A model generated the notes under the pieces. The model did not search any database, was not told the origin of the DNA, and saw only the letters and a list, made by a program, of their open reading frames with translations. A program made the translations under genes and the position numbers. A stretch of 10,308 bases of DNA from Rubritepida sp. (GTDB lineage: Bacteria; Pseudomonadota; Alphaproteobacteria; Acetobacterales; Acetobacteraceae): assembly GCA_014376425.1 (NCBI GenBank), contig JACMRO010000301.1, forward strand, positions 1 through 10,308. The letters are read 5' to 3'. Positions 1 to 7,062 of this stretch are shown piece by piece (the stretch's first letter is position 1; each line of letters starts with the position of its first letter).

Positions 1-149
1 CCCCCGAACTACCCGACCGGCGATTCACGCGCGGCTTTGGCATGTCGCGACGTTCGGGAAGACGACGCTGTCCAAATTAGCTGACTTTTCGTTTGAGATT
101 GGAACCGTGGTTACATGCCATGAATGGGGAGGTTTTTTCAACTCCTTCT

Positions 150-1070
150 TCAGCCGGCGCGCTGCGTCCATGGGCTGGTGCGCCATCTGACGGCCAGATC
201 GTAGGCAGTGGCGCGCACCTGGCCCATCCATTGCTCCGGCCCCTGGAAGTCGGCGCTGTAGCCGAACGCATCCGCCTGGGCGACGAATTCAGGGTCCTCG
301 ACGACCGCGCGCAGGGCCTGCGCCAGGCTGTTCACGGCGGTTAGGGGGGTACCGCCGGGCAAGGCGAAGCCACGGCAGGCCCGGCCCGCCATGCGCACGC
401 CCAGCTCGCGCAGGGTAGGCGTTTCCGGCAGCAGGGGCGAGCGTCGTTCGGACGCCACCGCAAGCGCCAACAGCCGGCCCTCCCGCAGCAGCGACAGCGC
501 GTCGGGTGCCGCCAGCAAGGCCAGCTGGATATGGCCGGACAGCACCGCCTGGCGCACGGCGGCCGAATTGGCGAATGCGAAGTCGGTCAGACCCAGCTCC
601 GCCGCCAGGGGCGCGCCAAGAAGCTGTGCCGCGCTGCCGCCGGGCGGGGTGCCCATGAGGGCCGTACCGGGCAAGGCGCGCACCGCCTCGAACCCCGCCA
701 GGGCCGCGGTTGCCACCAGCAGCAGCGGTTCCTCGGCGATGGAGGCGACGAAGTTCAGGCGTTCCATCAGGCCGAGCTCGCCCTGTTCGACAGCCCGGGC
801 CAGCAGGACAGGCGTGCCCACAGCGCCCAGGGTCAGGCCATCCGCCGCCGCCGCGGCCAACGCCCGGGCGCCCACCATGCCGCCCTGACCGGGCCGATTC
901 ACCACGGTGATGGTGGCCCGAGCCCAGTGCCGCTCCAGGAACGGTGCCACGCCACGGGCCCATAGGTCGGGACCGCTGCCGGCCGGGGCGCCCACCAGCA
1001 GGGTTGCCGGTGTGCCGGCCAGCGCGGGTGCCGCGAGCAGCGCGGCCAGGCTGCGGCGCGGCAGCTTCAT
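150..1070 (-). CDS. Bug/TctC-family periplasmic solute-binding protein
   Basis: This 306-residue protein belongs to the Bug family (tripartite tricarboxylate transporter substrate-binding proteins, TctC-like), which capture carboxylates or other small ligands in the periplasm. A short N-terminal export signal is visible: Arg5-Arg6-Ser then an Ala/Leu-rich core ending near Ala18. The mature part opens with a Bug-type first strand and glycine loop (GAPAGSGPD, residues 27-35), then VVNRPGQGG (56-64) and ADGLTLG (76-82), matching the family pattern of ENRPGAGG followed by PDGYTL. The late PETPTLRELG segment (215-224) is also typical. Length is slightly below the usual ~320. Its ATG overlaps the secDF stop (ATGA), so translation is probably coupled to secDF. 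No TctA/TctB membrane partners are visible, as is common for orphan Bug proteins. The ligand cannot be predicted. Confidence 0.85.
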   Translation of the reverse strand: MKLPRRSLAALLAAPALAGTPATLLVGAPAGSGPDLWARGVAPFLERHWARATITVVNRPGQGGMVGARALAAAAADGLTLGAVGTPVLLARAVEQGELGLMERLNFVASIAEEPLLLVATAALAGFEAVRALPGTALMGTPPGGSAAQLLGAPLAAELGLTDFAFANSAAVRQAVLSGHIQLALLAAPDALSLLREGRLLALAVASERRSPLLPETPTLRELGVRMAGRACRGFALPGGTPLTAVNSLAQALRAVVEDPEFVAQADAFGYSADFQGPEQWMGQVRATAYDLAVRWRTSPWTQRAG

Positions 1071-3637
1071 CGCGCCGGGGCCGCGACAACAGGTGCGGCC
1101 ACGTCCATCCGCAGCCGGTTGCGGCCGCTGTAGAGCACGATGGGCGCTGCGATGAACACCGAGGACGAGGCCGAGATGAAGATGCCGAACAGCATCACGA
1201 GCGCAAAGCCCGACAGCGCGTCGCCGCCGAAGAGGGCCAGCGGCAGGGCCGCCAGCAGCAGCGTCATCGAAGTGCCCAACGAGCGATTCAGCGTCTCGTT
1301 GATGCTGAGGTCAGTCAATTGCTCCAGCGGCATCTGCTTGAACTTCCGCAAATTCTCCCGCATCCGGTCGAACACCACCACCTTGTCGTTGGCCGAGAAA
1401 CCGATCACCGTCAGGATCGCCGCGATCGAGGTCAGATTGAACTCGATCTGGAAAAGAACCATGAAGCCGATGGTCTTGGTGGTGTCCAGGATCAGCGTGA
1501 CGATGGCGGCGATGCCGAACTGCCATTCGAAGCGGAACCAGATGTAGAGCAGCATCGCCAGCAGGCTGAGCCCCAGCGCCAGCAGCCCGCCGCGGAACAG
1601 CTCGTCCGAAATCCGGTTGCCGACGGCTTCGACGCGCAGGATCCGGATGCCGGGGCTGGCCTGTTCCAGCGCCGCACGCACCCGGTTGACCACCTGCTGC
1701 ACCTGCGTCTCCTGCTCAGGCGCGGGCATCCGCAGCAACGCGGTGTTGGCATCGCCGAATTGCTGGATGCCGACATCGCCCAGGTTCAGCGCTGATACGG
1801 TGCCGCGCAGCGCGCCAAGATCGGTGGGTGCCGGCGTGCGCACCTCCATCACGATGCCGCCCTTGAAATCGATGCCCTTCTCCAGCCCGGGCCAGAATGC
1901 ACCGACTAGCGATAGGGTGGACAGCACGGCCGAGACCATCAGACCGGTACGCGCGCCGCGCATGAAGGGGATCTTCGTGACGTCCGGCACCAGCCGGAAC
2001 AGCGGCCGCGCCAAGCGTTGCAATAGAGAGAGCCCCGGCCGCTGCATGACCGGCAGCTCCTTCGGCCGCGCCGCGCGGTACCACCACACCACCATCAGCC
2101 GGGTCAGCACCGTCGCCGTCCACATCTGCACGATGGTGCCGATTGCCACCGTTACCGCAAATCCCTTCACCGGACCGGAGCCGAAGGCGTAGAGGCAGGC
2201 CATGGCGATCAGGTTGGTGAGGTTGCTGTCCAGGATTGTGCCCGACGCCTTGGTGTAGCCTGCCTCCAATGCGGAAAGGGGTGGCCTGCCGTTCTTCGCC
2301 TCCTCGCGGATGCGCTCGTTGATCAGGATGTTGGCGTCCAGCGCGGTGCCCAGGGTCAGCACGATGCCGGCGATGCCGGGCAGCGTCAGCGTCGCCTCCA
2401 ACAGCGACAGGCAGGCCACCATGATGACCAGGTTGAACAGCAGGGCGATGTTGGCGAACCAGCCGAACAGCCCGTAGGCGAAGCCCATGTAGAGGAAGAC
2501 GAAGGCCGCGCCGGCGGCCAGGGAGATGATGCCCGCGCGGATCGCGTCGGCGCCCAATTCCGGCCCGACCGACCGTTCCTCGATGACGGTGAGCGGCGCT
2601 GGCAGCGCGCCGGCGCGCAGCAGCAGCGCCAGATCATTGGCGCCACGCGCGGTGAAGTCGCCCGAGATCTGGCCACGGCCGCCGGTGATCGGCTCGCGGA
2701 TATTGGGCGCGGTGATCACCTTGTCGTCCAGCACCACCGCGAAACGTCGGCCGACATTGGCGCGGCTGATGTCGGCGAAGCGGCGCGTGCCGACGGAGTC
2801 GAAGGTGAAGTTCACCACCCAGCCGCCCTGCCGGCTGTCCTGCGACGGCCGGGCATCGGTCAGGTTCGCGCCATCGACCTCGATCCGTCGCCGCACCGCC
2901 AGCCGCTCATTGGTGCCCTCGACGTTGAGGAACATCACGCCGGCGGGCGGTGTGGGGGCGGTGACGTTCGCGGTCTCGTCCAGCAGGTGGAAGGTCATCC
3001 GCGCGGTGCGGCCCAGCAGCTGCTTGATCCGGTCCGGGTCGTCGATGCCGGGCAACTGCACCAGAATGCGGTTGGCGCCCTGGCGCGCGACCAGCGCTTC
3101 AACCACGCCGGTCTCGTCGACGCGGCGGCGGACGATTTCTATGGATTGTTCGACCGCGCTGCCCGCTTTGGTGCGAATGCCGGCCTCGGTCACGGTCGCC
3201 GTCAGCAGGCCATCGGGCGCGATCGCGACCTCGATGTCCGGGCTCTGCGCGCCGCCGCCCAACTGCACGACCTGCGCCAGTTCCCGCACCGCGCGCATGG
3301 CGGCATCGCGCTGCGCGGCATCGGTAATGCGCACCACCATGCGCCGCTGGTCAGCCTGGGCCTGAAGACCGGTGTAGCCGATGCGCGGCGTGGCCTGGCC
3401 CAGCCCCCGGCGCGCGCCCTCGACCAGCGCCTCCAGTCGGTCGCGCAGCAGCGCGCTCGTATCGACCTCCAGCAACAAGTAGGAGCCGCCGCGCAGGTCG
3501 AGCCCCAAATTGACCTGGCGCACCGGAAACCAGTCCGGAAACACGGCGCGCGGGGCCAGGTTCGGCAGGCTGGTCAGCACGCCCAACAGGCAGACAAGCA
3601 GGATGCCGGCGGTCTTCCAGCGGGAAAAGAACATCAT
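1067..3637 (-). CDS. secDF: Fused SecD-SecF protein translocase subunit
   Basis: This inner-membrane accessory of the Sec translocon uses the proton gradient to help pull exported proteins into the periplasm. The 856 residues comprise SecD then SecF in one frame. SecD part: TM1 (~8-25), LGLDLRGG (44-51), a large periplasmic domain, then five TM segments (~365-520) containing TALDANILI (431-439), whose Asp434 corresponds to the essential SecD aspartate. The linker is ~525-545. SecF part: FRLVPD (547-552), TM (~565-583), GIDFKGG (588-594), periplasmic domain, and a TM bundle from ~683 with GFSANDKVVVFDR (746-758). I start at the ATG pair at 3637/3634 because the hydrophobic first helix follows directly. 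The frame stays open upstream, but that stretch lies antisense to the divergent oxidoreductase. No yajC is adjacent. Its stop overlaps the Bug gene's start. Confidence 0.93.
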   Translation of the reverse strand: MMFFSRWKTAGILLVCLLGVLTSLPNLAPRAVFPDWFPVRQVNLGLDLRGGSYLLLEVDTSALLRDRLEALVEGARRGLGQATPRIGYTGLQAQADQRRMVVRITDAAQRDAAMRAVRELAQVVQLGGGAQSPDIEVAIAPDGLLTATVTEAGIRTKAGSAVEQSIEIVRRRVDETGVVEALVARQGANRILVQLPGIDDPDRIKQLLGRTARMTFHLLDETANVTAPTPPAGVMFLNVEGTNERLAVRRRIEVDGANLTDARPSQDSRQGGWVVNFTFDSVGTRRFADISRANVGRRFAVVLDDKVITAPNIREPITGGRGQISGDFTARGANDLALLLRAGALPAPLTVIEERSVGPELGADAIRAGIISLAAGAAFVFLYMGFAYGLFGWFANIALLFNLVIMVACLSLLEATLTLPGIAGIVLTLGTALDANILINERIREEAKNGRPPLSALEAGYTKASGTILDSNLTNLIAMACLYAFGSGPVKGFAVTVAIGTIVQMWTATVLTRLMVVWWYRAARPKELPVMQRPGLSLLQRLARPLFRLVPDVTKIPFMRGARTGLMVSAVLSTLSLVGAFWPGLEKGIDFKGGIVMEVRTPAPTDLGALRGTVSALNLGDVGIQQFGDANTALLRMPAPEQETQVQQVVNRVRAALEQASPGIRILRVEAVGNRISDELFRGGLLALGLSLLAMLLYIWFRFEWQFGIAAIVTLILDTTKTIGFMVLFQIEFNLTSIAAILTVIGFSANDKVVVFDRMRENLRKFKQMPLEQLTDLSINETLNRSLGTSMTLLLAALPLALFGGDALSGFALVMLFGIFISASSSVFIAAPIVLYSGRNRLRMDVAAPVVAAPAR

Positions 3638-3731
3638 CGAGGCGCTTGGTCCATGTGAATGAGGGCCAGCCCGGTTGACGGAAAGCCAGGGGTGCCCGAA
3701 GCCCGCGGAACATGCGGCGGGGGGACAAGCG

Positions 3732-4673
3732 ATGCAAGCCTTGCGGGTGGGGGTGATGGGCGCGGGCCATTTTGGCCGCTTCCATGCCCTGAAACTGGCC
3801 AGGATGGGGCTGCTGGCCGGGGTTTTCGACGCTTCGGCGGAACGGGCTTCGCTGGTGGCGGCGGAATGCGGCAGCAGGGCGATGGCGGCGGAGCGGCTGA
3901 TCGAATCGAGTGACGCCGTGGTGGTCGCGGCGCCCACGGCGCATCATCACGCGCTCGGCCTCGCCGTGCTGCGCGCCGGCCGGCACCTTCTGGTTGAGAA
4001 ACCCATCGCCGCGACGCTCGACCAGGCCGACGAACTCATTGCTGAAGCGGCTGCCGGCAAGCTGGTCCTGCAGGTCGGACACATCGAACGCCACTCCGCC
4101 GCCATCGTCGCGCTGCGTTCGGCGATAGGGGACTTCGCGCCGCGTTCGCTGGAAGCAACACGCGTGGCACCCTTTCGGCCGCGCAGCCTCGACACCTCCG
4201 TCGTGCTCGACCTGATGATCCACGACATCGACCTGATGCTGAGCCTGGTGGGCGCAGAGTTGACGGGCGTGCGTGCGGTGGGCGGCCCCGTCGCCAGTAA
4301 CCTGCCCGATTACGCCGTCGCGCAATTCACCTTCGCCAACGGCGCCCAGGCCCAGATCACCGCCTCCCGCGTGGCCTTCGCCATGGAACGCAAGCTGCGC
4401 CTGCTCGGCCCGCAAGGGGAAATCCGCGTCGACTTCCTGGAGCGCACCTTGCAATCGCTGCGCCCCGGCGACACCAACCCCGCCGACCACATGCCGCACC
4501 ACAGCCGCGACACCAGCAGCTGGACCGACCACGACAGCCTCGAAGCCGAACTCACCGCCTTCACCCACGCCATCACCCACAACACCAACCCAGAGGCCGA
4601 TGGCCGCACCGGGCGGCAGGCGTTGGCCGCTGCGCTGCAGGTGGAGGAGGCGCTGAGAGGGGGGTTAACGTGA
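3732..4673 (+). CDS. Gfo/Idh/MocA-family NAD(P)-dependent oxidoreductase
   Basis: This is a 313-residue cytoplasmic dehydrogenase of the Gfo/Idh/MocA fold, whose members oxidise or reduce sugars, inositols and nucleotide sugars with NAD(P). The N-terminal Rossmann domain has the dinucleotide loop GAGHFG (10-15). EKP (89-91) supplies the usual catalytic lysine, and the C-terminal sheet domain begins near 115. DLMIHDID (160-167) carries the conserved Asp and His. The GHIER stretch (116-120) resembles the lpx-linked subgroup that includes GnnA, which makes the 3-keto nucleotide sugar for amide-type lipid A; assignment to that subgroup is inference from memory of the family. The start is the ATG at 3732, with a GGGGGGA stretch just upstream; an in-frame TTG at 3675 would only add a poorly conserved tail. 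It is divergent from secDF (94 bp apart) and convergent with dnaA. No lpx or transaminase gene is in view, so the substrate remains open. Confidence 0.85.
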   Translation: MQALRVGVMGAGHFGRFHALKLARMGLLAGVFDASAERASLVAAECGSRAMAAERLIESSDAVVVAAPTAHHHALGLAVLRAGRHLLVEKPIAATLDQADELIAEAAAGKLVLQVGHIERHSAAIVALRSAIGDFAPRSLEATRVAPFRPRSLDTSVVLDLMIHDIDLMLSLVGAELTGVRAVGGPVASNLPDYAVAQFTFANGAQAQITASRVAFAMERKLRLLGPQGEIRVDFLERTLQSLRPGDTNPADHMPHHSRDTSSWTDHDSLEAELTAFTHAITHNTNPEADGRTGRQALAAALQVEEALRGGLT

Positions 4674-4674
4674 C

Positions 4675-4703
4675 TCCGGGGGAAGGCGCTGCCTTCCCCC
4701 GGA
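4675..4703 (+). terminator. Perfect hairpin directly after the oxidoreductase stop
   Basis: A 13-bp perfect stem with a GCT loop begins two bases after the TGA of the oxidoreductase: TCCGGGGGAAGGC pairs with GCCTTCCCCCGGA. There is no U-tract behind it (GGACCCC follows instead), so it is not a classic intrinsic terminator. It could still protect the 3' end or help Rho-independent release in a GC-rich genome. It is also the outermost part of the composite repeat that fills this gap. Confidence 0.55.
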
Positions 4704-4746
4704 CCCCTATCCGCCAGGGCCGACCCGGCCCTGGACCGTGGATAAA

Positions 4747-4817
4747 TTGAGGGTTTGGGTGAGGGGGCTGGTGCGCCTATTCCGCGGGTGAGGCAGCCCC
4801 TTCACCCAAACCCTCAA
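4747..4817. repeat. Core 24-bp inverted repeat of the composite element
   Basis: The arms at 4747-4770 and 4794-4817 are complementary at 23 of 24 positions, with the remaining pair G-U, around a 23-nt loop. This is the strongest potential stem-loop in the window and lies midway between the convergent 3' ends of the oxidoreductase and dnaA. It would form in transcripts from either side, so it may act as a bidirectional barrier or 3'-end stabiliser. No T-run follows either arm. Confidence 0.8.
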
Positions 4818-4865
4818 CTTCCTGGGGTGCAGGGGCCTTTCGGCCCTTGCCGGGCGGGGTCCAGG

Positions 4866-4882
4866 GGAGGGCAGAGCCCTCC
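4866..4882 (-). terminator. Hairpin 24 nt downstream of the dnaA stop
   Basis: A perfect 7-bp stem (GGAGGGC with GCCCTCC, 3-nt loop) is the first structure met by RNA polymerase leaving dnaA. It is followed on the minus strand by TGGACCCCGCC rather than by T residues, so function as an intrinsic terminator is doubtful. It is the mirror copy of the hairpin that follows the oxidoreductase. Confidence 0.4.
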
Positions 4883-4906
4883 ATTGGGGCCGCGCTCACC
4901 CCCTCC

Positions 4907-6328
4907 TCAGGTCTCCAGCAGCTTCCTCAGCAGGGTCACATCTTCGGCCAGGGTGCGGTCTTCCACCATGAGTTCGGTGATGCGGGAGACCGCGTGCATG
5001 ACGGTGGTGTGGTCACGGTTGCCGAAGCGGCGGCCGATTTCGGGCAGTGAGCGGGACGTCAGTTGTTTGGCCAGAAACATGGCGACCTGGCGGGGGCGGG
5101 CGACGGCGCGGGCGCGGCGGGCCGAGAACATGTCGGTCATGCGGATCGAGTAGTGCTCGGCGACGCGGCGCTGGATGTCATCGATGGTGATGCGGCGTTC
5201 GTGGGTGCGCAGCAGGTCGTTGAGCACCTCGGGCACGGTTTCCAGTGTCAGCGGTCGGCCGAAGAGCTTGGCGTGGGCAACCAGGCGGTTGAGCGCCCCC
5301 TCAAGATCACGAACGTTCGATGCCACCTTGTGGGCGATCAGTTCCATCACCTTCAGCGGCACGTCCACCCCGGCCAGGTCGGCCTTGGCCTGCAGGATCG
5401 AAAGGCGCAACTCGTAGGTGGTGGCATGCAGGTCGGCCACGATGCCGCCGCCCAGGCGGGTACGCAGCCGGTCCTCGATTCCCGAAAGATCGTTGGGCGA
5501 CTTGTCGGCTGAGACCACGATCTGCTTGCCCGCATCGACCAGTGCGTTGAAGGTGTGGAAGAATTCTTCCTGCGTGTTGTCCTTACCGATCAGGAACTGC
5601 AGGTCATCGATCATCAGCACATCGACAGAGCGCAGTTGCGCCTTGAATTCCATGGTGCTGCCGCCGCGCAGGGCGCCGATGAAGCGGTACATGAACTTCT
5701 CGGCCGACATGTAGGCGACGGGGCGTTCGGGATAGGCGCTGCGGATCGCCCAGGCAACGGAGTGCATCAGATGTGTCTTGCCCAGGCCCACGCCACCATA
5801 GAGGAAGAGTGGGTTGAAACCTGCCGAGGCCGGCCGCTCGGCCACCCGCCTGGCGCAGGCATTGGCGAATTCGTTGGGCTTGCCGACGACGAAGCTGTCG
5901 AAGGTCAGCCGCGGGTCGAGCGGCGCCATCCATTCGCTGTCGCGGTTGTCGGCCGCGATCCGGGCGGGCGCGCGGCTGGGAGCCGCCAGGATTTCGGCCA
6001 ACCCTTCCTCAGCGGCGTCGGCCATGGCTGGTTCAGCGGTGGCCTCCTCGGCGCCGACACGGAACTCAAAGCGCTTGACGTGCGGCCAATCGACCTGGGC
6101 CAGGCTGCGCAGCTTGTCGCCGTAATGGTCACGCACCCAGTCGCGCAGGAAGCGCGAGGGAAGTGCCACCTGCGCCACATCGCCATCGATCCCGACCAGC
6201 ACCATCTGGCGCAGCCAATTGCGGTATTCGGCCTCGCCCACTTCGCTGCGAAGGCGGGCGCGGAGGCGCGTCCAGGACGCGGCCAGCTTGACGGCATCGG
6301 GGGGGCTGTTGCCGGTTTCCGTCATCAT
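4907..6328 (-). CDS. dnaA: Chromosomal replication initiator protein DnaA
   Basis: DnaA is the AAA+ ATPase that binds DnaA boxes and melts the replication origin. At 473 residues it has all four domains. Domain I is ~13-90 (NWL at 37-39) and a variable linker spans ~91-138. The ATPase domain has Walker A GGVGLGKT (178-185), Walker B VLMIDD (237-242), a sensor 1 strand IVVSADKSPNDL (270-281), box VII with the arginine finger (EDRLRTRL, 285-292) and sensor 2 NVRDLEGALNRL (338-349). Domain IV has ARPRQVAMFLAKQLT (410-424) and the DNA-binding signature FGNRDHTTVMHA (435-446), where Asn437 replaces the more usual Gly. I chose the ATG at 6328 because AGGTG lies 6 nt before it; alternatives are 6325, 6346 and a GTG at 6394. 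dnaN, recF and gyrB are not next to it; rpsT lies upstream, as in other Alphaproteobacteria. Confidence 0.97.
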   Translation of the reverse strand: MMTETGNSPPDAVKLAASWTRLRARLRSEVGEAEYRNWLRQMVLVGIDGDVAQVALPSRFLRDWVRDHYGDKLRSLAQVDWPHVKRFEFRVGAEEATAEPAMADAAEEGLAEILAAPSRAPARIAADNRDSEWMAPLDPRLTFDSFVVGKPNEFANACARRVAERPASAGFNPLFLYGGVGLGKTHLMHSVAWAIRSAYPERPVAYMSAEKFMYRFIGALRGGSTMEFKAQLRSVDVLMIDDLQFLIGKDNTQEEFFHTFNALVDAGKQIVVSADKSPNDLSGIEDRLRTRLGGGIVADLHATTYELRLSILQAKADLAGVDVPLKVMELIAHKVASNVRDLEGALNRLVAHAKLFGRPLTLETVPEVLNDLLRTHERRITIDDIQRRVAEHYSIRMTDMFSARRARAVARPRQVAMFLAKQLTSRSLPEIGRRFGNRDHTTVMHAVSRITELMVEDRTLAEDVTLLRKLLET

Positions 6329-6528
6329 CCAGGACACCTGCTTCATTGCTTGCCCCGGTTGGCCGCCCCTACCGGGCGCCGGAGATGTCGTCACGCCTCA
6401 GGCACGCTCATCATCGACGGGGCAGCGCAAGCATCGGCACCGGTCTGCTCCGGCCACCGCGGGGGTGAAGCGCGCCCTGGTCTGCCACTGAAACTACGGT
6501 CACGGCCGCCTGGCGGCAAAGGTTAAAT

Positions 6529-6560
6529 GCGACATCGGAAGGAACATTTCTCGATGTTGC
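6529..6560. repeat. Near-perfect inverted repeat in the dnaA upstream region
   Basis: GCGACATCG (6529-6537) and CGATGTTGC (6552-6560) are inverted copies with one mismatch and a 14-nt spacer. A smaller AACAT/ATGTT pair (6543-6547 and 6554-6558) nests inside and could form an alternative fold. It lies about 200 bp upstream of the dnaA start, consistent with either an operator or a hairpin in the dnaA leader. Confidence 0.45.
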
Positions 6561-6611
6561 AAATACATCAACGTCTGCGAACAACCATAACGATTGGACA
6601 ACAGGAATTAG

Positions 6612-6636
6612 ATGCTGCGTATACTAGACGCAGCAT
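6612..6636 (-). terminator. 9-bp perfect inverted repeat after rpsT: terminator or operator
   Basis: ATGCTGCGT and ACGCAGCAT form a perfect inverted repeat with a 7-nt spacer, starting 33 nt beyond the rpsT stop. On the minus strand it is followed by the modestly T-rich CTAATTCCTGTTGT, so it may end rpsT transcription. Its 9-7-9 symmetry within AT-rich DNA upstream of dnaA would equally suit a dimeric repressor site. The sequence alone does not decide. Confidence 0.5.
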
Positions 6637-6669
6637 AATACTATCGAAAAACGTGTAGTGTAGGCCGAA

Positions 6670-6945
6670 TCAGGCCGAAGCAGCGCCGATCGACTTGATG
6701 CGGGCCGACAGGCGCGAAAGCTTGCGGGCCACGGTGTTCAAATGGGCGACGCCCTTGCCGACGGCGCGCTGCATTTCCGGCTGGCAGGCCTTGAATGCCA
6801 CCGCCGCCTCGTCCTTCTTGCCGGCGGCGATGGCCAGCTCGACCCGGCGGAGGAAGGTCCGCACCCGCGAGCGCCGTGCACGATTGCGCTCGGTCCGCTT
6901 CGCGGTCTGACGGATGCGCTTTTCGGCTGAGGGGTTGTTGGCCAT
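6670..6945 (-). CDS. rpsT: 30S ribosomal protein S20
   Basis: S20 is a small primary-binding protein of the 30S subunit that contacts 16S rRNA at the base of the body. The 91-residue product is highly basic and starts MANNPSAEKRIRQTAKRTER, the hallmark S20 N-terminus. It continues as a helical protein with a second basic helix (RNRARRSRVRTFLRRVE, 27-43), and its length fits the family (~87-90). I start at the ATG at 6945; the frame extends seven codons further, but the conserved family start lies at this Met. Shine-Dalgarno pairing is weak (GAGAAG about 15 nt upstream). The gene appears to have its own promoter in the gap behind the enoyl-CoA hydratase gene and points towards dnaA, an arrangement seen in other Alphaproteobacteria. 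Confidence 0.96.
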   Translation of the reverse strand: MANNPSAEKRIRQTAKRTERNRARRSRVRTFLRRVELAIAAGKKDEAAVAFKACQPEMQRAVGKGVAHLNTVARKLSRLSARIKSIGAASA

Positions 6946-7018
6946 CGTGCGACTGGATCTTCTCAAGTGGAATGCTGAAATGGAAAGGTCGGCGAGTGGA
7001 CCCGCCGGTCGGGAGGCG

Positions 7019-7048
7019 TATCTATCGCCCTCCCCCTGGCAGCGTCAA
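7019..7048 (-). promoter_or_regulatory. Candidate sigma-70-type promoter of rpsT
   Basis: On the minus strand TTGACG (7043-7048) is followed after 18 nt by TAGATA (7019-7024), a close match to the -35/-10 consensus of housekeeping sigma factors. It lies in the gap after the enoyl-CoA hydratase stop and would give an rpsT leader of about 65 nt, suitable for a highly expressed ribosomal gene. Confidence 0.6.
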
Positions 7049-7062
7049 GGCGGCCTGGCGCC

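Larger units (their letters stand above)
4681..4882. repeat. Composite inverted repeat (two ~90-bp modules head to head)
   Basis: The left module (4681-4770) and the right module (4882 back to 4794, read on the minus strand) align almost end to end, with roughly three quarters of positions identical by my manual count and one single-base gap. They are joined by a 23-nt spacer (4771-4793). The inner 24 bp of each module (4747-4770 and 4794-4817) match except for one base, which would form a G-U pair in RNA. Each module holds two smaller hairpins: 4675-4703 and 4714-4734 on the left, 4866-4882 and 4831-4848 on the right. The minus-strand loop of the last is GAAA. Both share a GGACCCC tail after the first hairpin. 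This resembles REP/BIME-like palindromic repeats between convergent genes. Genome copy number is unknown. Confidence 0.8.
6329..6669 (-). promoter_or_regulatory. dnaA upstream region with AT-rich segment
   Basis: This 341-bp gap between rpsT and dnaA has no convincing gene. The part nearest dnaA (6329-6510) is GC-rich. The distal part (about 6515-6665) is AT-rich: 49 of 120 bases are G or C over 6541-6660, against roughly two thirds elsewhere. It should hold the dnaA promoter, but no hexamer pair is strong. Candidates on the minus strand are TTGATG (6566-6571) with AATGTT 17 nt on (6543-6548), and an isolated TATTAT (6635-6640). Two inverted repeats are listed separately. I found no TTATNCACA DnaA box, so it does not look like oriC. 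A GANTC site lies at the rpsT end (6667-6671). Confidence 0.6.

Noticed and set aside
1..149. Lower-GC end segment with a small frame at 25-231 on the minus strand
   Set aside because: The frame runs through the 3' end of the Bug gene in another register and has no recognisable similarity. The T-run at 133-138 follows no good stem, so I call neither a gene nor a terminator here.
944..1795. 283-codon plus-strand open frame opposite secDF
   Set aside because: It is rich in Arg, Gln and His in the manner of a GC-rich antisense frame, and overlaps the well-supported SecF region.
3675..3680. TTGACG as a -35 element for the oxidoreductase
   Set aside because: At the right spacing (about 3698) the sequence is GAAGCC, with no acceptable -10 hexamer.
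3638..3937. Upstream extension of the secDF frame by 100 codons
   Set aside because: It is antisense to the divergent oxidoreductase, lacks conserved SecD sequence, and the hydrophobic first helix starts right after the ATG pair at 3637/3634.
4737..4745. CGTGGATAA, one base from the reverse of a TTATCCACA DnaA box
   Set aside because: It is a single imperfect site inside the composite repeat with no companions, so it gives no support for an origin next to dnaA.
5555..6526. 323-codon plus-strand open frame opposite dnaA
   Set aside because: It overlaps dnaA antisense, and its composition is the mirror of the DnaA codons with no recognisable domain.
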